From Limiplasma sp964416065 (lineage in GTDB: Bacteria; Bacillota; Clostridia; Christensenellales; Aristaeellaceae), in the NCBI GenBank assembly GCA_964416065.1, contig CAYQCL010000045.1:1-15843 (forward strand): a stretch of 15,843 nt of DNA. Reading direction: 5' to 3'. The translations under genes were made by a program, and so were the position numbers. This document shows positions 14,302 through 15,843 of the stretch, one piece after another. Below the pieces are notes generated by a model. It saw nothing but the letters and a program-made list of their open reading frames with translations, searched no databases and had not been told where the DNA came from. Position 1 is the first letter of the stretch. Every line of letters begins with the position of its first letter.

Positions 14302-15033
14302 ATGTTCCCTTTGATCGGCATTTCAGGTAGCATGAACAACGACGAAACGCAGGTTTATTTGCTCCGCAATTATATGCAGGCGGTTTTGCTTGGCGGTGGC
14401 GCGCCTGTTCTGCTCAGTCCTGATCTTGACGGCGAGGCGTTGGATGCGTGTCTATCCCGGCTTGACGGCCTGCTGCTTGCAGGCGGCAACGACATCTCTC
14501 CCTTGATGTTTCACCAGCGGCCAATCAACGAGCTTGGAGATGTCAACCCGCTTCGGGATTTTTTTGAGACTCGTTTGATTCAACGCGCAAAAGCTCTTCA
14601 AATGCCCGTGTTGGGAATCTGCCGCGGCGTACAGGTAATGAATACGGCGCTTGGAGGCACGCTTTGGCAGGATCTGTCCAGCCAATTTCGGAGCGCGGAC
14701 GGGCAAAAGCCTATGCGGCACAGTCAAACCTGTCCGGGCCGCTATTCCAGCCATCGTGTTACGGTTCTGCCCAAAACGCTTCTTTCAACGTTGATTCCGG
14801 CCGGCCAAGTGGAAGTGAATTCCTTTCATCATCAGGCCGTCGCCACTCCGGCTGCTTCCCTGCGCATAACCGCCGTCGCGGAGGACGGGGTGATCGAAGG
14901 GATTGAATGTCCTTCTCACCCCTTCTTTCTGGGTGTCCAATGGCATCCTGAACGCATGGTTGAGTCCGACGGCGCCGCGCGAGCCCTGTTTTCCGCGCTT
15001 TGCGAGGCGGCAAAGGAATATCGAAACAAATAA
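14302..15033 (+). CDS. Gamma-glutamyl-gamma-aminobutyrate hydrolase family protein (peptidase C26, PuuD-like)
   Basis: A 243-residue cytosolic class I glutamine-amidotransferase-like hydrolase; relatives cleave gamma-glutamyl amide bonds such as that of gamma-Glu-GABA in putrescine breakdown. Motifs: AGGNDISP (60-67), nucleophile elbow GICRGVQVMN with Cys107, NSFHHQAV (173-180) and QWHPE with His215 and Glu217, completing the Cys-His-Glu triad. The ATG at 14302 follows AAGGAGAGG; an in-frame ATG at 14224 adds 26 residues unlike the family and lacks a good ribosome binding site. The gene stands alone after the spore-gene terminator. No polyamine genes accompany it, so the substrate is only a family-level guess. 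It converges on the next gene with 39 bases between. Confidence 0.9.
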   Translation: MFPLIGISGSMNNDETQVYLLRNYMQAVLLGGGAPVLLSPDLDGEALDACLSRLDGLLLAGGNDISPLMFHQRPINELGDVNPLRDFFETRLIQRAKALQMPVLGICRGVQVMNTALGGTLWQDLSSQFRSADGQKPMRHSQTCPGRYSSHRVTVLPKTLLSTLIPAGQVEVNSFHHQAVATPAASLRITAVAEDGVIEGIECPSHPFFLGVQWHPERMVESDGAARALFSALCEAAKEYRNK

Positions 15034-15072
15034 CAAAACACAATTGCCGACAAGCAGGGCCATATCTTATTC

Positions 15073-15729
15073 CTACGGCACGATCTCCACGCCCAAAAGT
15101 CCGCTCAGATCCACCACCTGTGGCACCGTCACCTTCATTCCGCGCAGATCGTAAAGGGATATGCGCCATCCCGCGATTTCGCAGCCGCTTATATCGATTC
15201 CCATAAGCGGCGTATGCATCCATTGGGCGCGCGTAAAATCGCAGCGAATAAATCGGACCTTGGGTAGCTTGACCTCATTCCATAGGCTCTCTCTTATGCG
15301 GCAATCACTGAAGCAGACATGATCCAGCTTCGCATCCGCAAAGGAGAGATAGTCCATCATGCAGCTGTCGAAGGATGTGTTGATCGCCGTTCCCTTTGTC
15401 CACTCAAATCCCGTCATATGGCAGTTATGGAAACGGACGCGCTGAAAGGCCGCGCAACGCATATCCACGTTGCTTAGTTCACATTTTTCAAATACGCAGT
15501 CGACAAAGCTCATCCGCTTGAAATCCAGCCTGCCAAAGATACAGCGTTCAAAAACGCAGCCTGAGAACTCCAGAGCGACGCCTGTCAAATCATTCAGCGC
15601 TCCGCCACGGAAATGGAATCCAAAAATCTCGCCTTCCTCACGCAAAGCTGAATCGATCGTCATCTCAATAGATTGCTCCCGAGGTTCCTTGGGCAGCGTC
15701 GGCGAGGCGAGCTTCCATTCGTTTGCCAT
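15073..15729 (-). CDS. Pentapeptide-repeat protein, Qnr/MfpA-like
   Basis: A 218-residue protein made almost wholly of pentapeptides with a hydrophobic residue at nearly every fifth position from residue 55 to 190 (Phe at 55, 60, 65, 70, 75, 80, 95, 100, 120, 130, 140, 160 and 165). This gives about seven coils of a right-handed quadrilateral beta-helix with no loop insertion. Cys recurs at 63, 83, 103, 123, 143, 163 and 183, one per coil. The C-terminal DLRGMKVTVPQVVDLSGLLG resembles the terminal dimerisation module of Qnr and Gram-positive Qnr-like proteins. Those mimic DNA and protect gyrase or topoisomerase IV from quinolones or natural inhibitors. That role is inferred; many pentapeptide proteins have none known. 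GGGGGAGGAG precedes the ATG. Confidence 0.85.
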   Translation of the reverse strand: MANEWKLASPTLPKEPREQSIEMTIDSALREEGEIFGFHFRGGALNDLTGVALEFSGCVFERCIFGRLDFKRMSFVDCVFEKCELSNVDMRCAAFQRVRFHNCHMTGFEWTKGTAINTSFDSCMMDYLSFADAKLDHVCFSDCRIRESLWNEVKLPKVRFIRCDFTRAQWMHTPLMGIDISGCEIAGWRISLYDLRGMKVTVPQVVDLSGLLGVEIVP

Positions 15730-15752
15730 TTCTCCTCCCCCTTTTTTTTCTC

Positions 15753-15780
15753 ATTATACAACATCTTTCCCTCAGCGCAA
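15753..15780 (-). promoter_or_regulatory. Promoter of the pentapeptide-repeat gene
   Basis: TATAAT (15758-15753) is preceded by a 16-base spacer and TTGCGC (15780-15775) on the - strand. The -10 is perfect and the -35 weak. The start would be near 15746, leaving a leader of about 17 bases. I see nothing else in 15781-15843. Confidence 0.6.
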
Positions 15781-15843
15781 CGTCAAACTCTGTACGGGAG
15801 TCAAGCATCGGTAACGCGAAAGTCAAGTGGGGAACTGTCAAGG

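Overview
The window looks like chromosomal DNA of a spore-forming, anaerobic member of the Firmicutes, most likely class Clostridia. The evidence is: two tandem alpha/beta-type small acid-soluble spore protein genes; an anaerobic ribonucleotide reductase activase (NrdG) and a ferrous iron uptake system (FeoAB); strong purine-rich ribosome binding sites; consensus sigma-A promoters; and a Gram-positive-style L10 leader attenuator ahead of rplJ-rplL. Base composition is moderately GC-rich by eye (not counted). The exact lineage cannot be read from this stretch.

Layout. (1) Positions 130-5454, + strand: a promoter with a palindrome over its -10, a family 1 glycosyltransferase, feoA, feoB, nrdG and ansA (type I L-asparaginase), closely spaced and possibly one transcription unit. 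(2) Positions 5458-11892, - strand: a tightly coupled operon reading parE, parC, a methyltransferase gene broken by two frameshifts, and a secreted phosphodiester glycosidase with a peptidoglycan-binding domain. It starts from an extended -10 promoter near 11960. Its last stop codon lies 3 bases from the ansA stop, and its likely terminator sits inside ansA. (3) Positions 11893-12388: about 500 bases without a gene, holding the parE promoter, a terminator and the rplL 3' trailer. (4) Positions 12389-13533, - strand: rplJ-rplL with a consensus promoter, an L10 leader and an intrinsic terminator upstream of rplJ. (5) Positions 13662-14208, + strand: two SASP genes and a strong terminator. (6) Positions 14302-15033, + strand: a class I glutamine-amidotransferase-like hydrolase (peptidase C26). 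(7) Positions 15073-15780, - strand: a 218-residue pentapeptide-repeat protein resembling Qnr/MfpA topoisomerase-protection proteins, with its promoter.

How the parts relate. The type IIA topoisomerase pair is away from any dnaA/recF context and has a degenerate GyrA box, so it is more likely topoisomerase IV than gyrase. A possible topoisomerase-protecting pentapeptide protein is encoded about 3 kb away. The L10/L12 pair is separated from its usual partners rplK-rplA and rpoB-rpoC and is probably controlled by its own attenuator.

The points most worth a second look are: the very regular pentapeptide helix, with seven cysteines exactly 20 residues apart; an antiterminator-like pairing in the L10 leader; the twice-frameshifted methyltransferase, which creates a false 586-residue fusion; the FeoB G-domain insertion; and the terminator embedded antisense in ansA. 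I did not find a convincing wholly new multi-gene system.
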